Below are positions 5,448-5,781 of a DNA stretch of 5,781 bases, piece by piece. Origin of the DNA: Vulcanimicrobiota bacterium. Its GTDB lineage: Bacteria > Vulcanimicrobiota > Vulcanimicrobiia > Vulcanimicrobiales > Vulcanimicrobiaceae. The position numbers and the translations under genes are program-made. How positions within the stretch are numbered: position 1 is the stretch's first letter; the number at the start of each line of letters is the position of its first letter. The stretch spans positions 1 to 5,781 of the forward strand of contig JASHPC010000202.1 in the NCBI GenBank assembly GCA_030038335.1. The letters are read 5' to 3'. The notes under the pieces were generated by a model. It ran no database searches, had not been told where the DNA came from, and saw only the letters and a list, made by a program, of their open reading frames with translations.

Positions 5448-5482
5448 GAAAAACACAACAGAGCTTCACAAGACGCCCCTCG
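5419..5482 (+). promoter_or_regulatory. Candidate antiterminator pairing
   Basis: CGAGGGCCGTC (5419-5429), in the last third of the leader ORF, can pair with GACGCCCCTCG (5472-5482): ten Watson-Crick pairs with one C-C mismatch. The second strand contains the 5' arm of the terminator, so the two structures exclude each other. A ribosome held on Met codons at 5376-5402 would leave 5419-5429 free. A further helix, 5358-5367 with 5436-5445 (nine pairs and a G-U), could close the untranslated leader. Confidence 0.6.
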
Positions 5483-5503
5483 CACGCGAGGGGCTTTTTG
5501 TTT
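5475..5503 (+). terminator. Intrinsic terminator (attenuator) before hom
   Basis: GCCCCTCG (5475-5482) and CGAGGGGC (5487-5494) form an 8-bp GC-rich stem with a CACG loop, followed directly by TTTTTGTTT. It lies between the leader ORF and the hom ribosome site, on the same transcript, so it must be bypassed for hom to be expressed from this promoter. Confidence 0.85.
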
Positions 5504-5522
5504 CTCGCACTTCCCGTCTCAC

Positions 5523-5528
5523 AAGGAG
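5523..5528 (+). promoter_or_regulatory. Shine-Dalgarno of hom
   Basis: AAGGAG ends 8 nt before ATG 5537 and fixes that start. It contrasts with the leader ORF and argB, which have no visible ribosome site. Confidence 0.85.
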
Positions 5529-5536
5529 TACCGAGA

Positions 5537-5781
5537 ATGCAGTTGACCGCAGGCATCGCCCTGCTCGGACACGGAACCGTTGGGAAAGCGGTCGCGAAGA
5601 GATTGCGCGACCGAGCCGACGCGATCGAACGCCGAACCGGCGTGCGGTGCGAGGTTCGCGGCATCGCGACGAGCCGCACCGGAGACGCGATCGCGCTCAT
5701 CGACGACCCGCACGTCGACGTCGTCATCGAAGCCGTAGGCGGAACGACCGTCGCCGCCGAGTTCGTTGAACGCGCGCTCGA
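5537..5781 (+). CDS. hom: Homoserine dehydrogenase (N-terminal part; continues past window)
   Basis: NAD(P)-dependent reduction of aspartate semialdehyde to homoserine, the branch point to methionine and threonine. Only 81 codons are visible. They hold the Rossmann glycine loop IALLGHGTVGKAV (residues 7-19), a basic second strand region with GIATSR, and IDDPHVDVVIEAVGGTTVAAEFVERAL, which matches the family's 'DPDVDIVVEVMGG..PA...AL' before the expected TANK motif. No aspartate kinase domain precedes it, so it is a stand-alone enzyme at its N-terminus; whether a C-terminal ACT domain exists cannot be seen. It is controlled, by inference, through the Met-rich leader and terminator just upstream. 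An oxidoreductase with a similar Rossmann start is the only alternative, and less likely. Confidence 0.88.
   Translation, partial: MQLTAGIALLGHGTVGKAVAKRLRDRADAIERRTGVRCEVRGIATSRTGDAIALIDDPHVDVVIEAVGGTTVAAEFVERAL

Noticed and set aside
5389..5727. 112-codon minus-strand frame over the leader and hom start
   Set aside because: Antisense to hom and the attenuator, with no ribosome site or recognisable product.

Overview
The window comes from a GC-rich bacterium. It holds most of an arginine biosynthesis locus plus the regulated start of a homoserine dehydrogenase gene. Nothing in it identifies the species. High GC, very tight gene packing, start codons close to or at the transcript start, and a dispersed 'GTCATCCCGAGCG...GAGGGAC' repeat are compatible with an uncultivated GC-rich phylum, but that is a guess.

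Layout. On the minus strand, reading from about 4123 down to 1, lies one operon: argF (ornithine carbamoyltransferase), argR (arginine repressor), argG (argininosuccinate synthase) and argH (argininosuccinate lyase, its last few residues cut off at position 1). The argF/argR and argR/argG junctions are 4-nt start/stop overlaps, and argG/argH are 4 nt apart. argB (acetylglutamate kinase) runs the other way from 4142. Only 18 nt separate the argF and argB start codons. A perfect ARG-box core (4129-4142) and a second weaker box exactly 20 nt away (4149-4162) lie there, covering the -10 and -35 of the argF promoter. The operon therefore appears to encode the repressor that controls it. Together the enzymes cover one early step (glutamate to phospho-acetylglutamate) and the last three steps (ornithine to arginine).

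After argB, about 340 bases (4979-5320) carry no gene I can support, only inverted repeats and a degenerate repeat remnant. Next comes a compact regulatory unit: a TTGACA / extended -10 promoter, a 29-codon leader ORF starting at or next to the predicted transcript start, a GC-rich terminator hairpin with a T tract, a strong Shine-Dalgarno, and hom (homoserine dehydrogenase), which is truncated by the window end. The leader peptide has six Met codons and two Cys codons within residues 7-18. The end of the leader ORF can pair with the 5' arm of the terminator (10 pairs, one mismatch). This is the architecture of a ribosome-stalling transcription attenuator that senses methionine (perhaps also cysteine) ahead of the enzyme that opens the Met/Thr branch. 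It is the best candidate here for an undescribed system.

The second notable theme is that the dispersed palindromic repeat occurs three times, each time inside or at the edge of an arg coding region: in the middle of argG, at the argG stop/argH start, and after the ATP loop of argB. In each case it adds codons to a conserved enzyme without breaking the frame. An in-frame Ser/Gly/Thr-rich insert near the argG N-terminus may come from another repeat.
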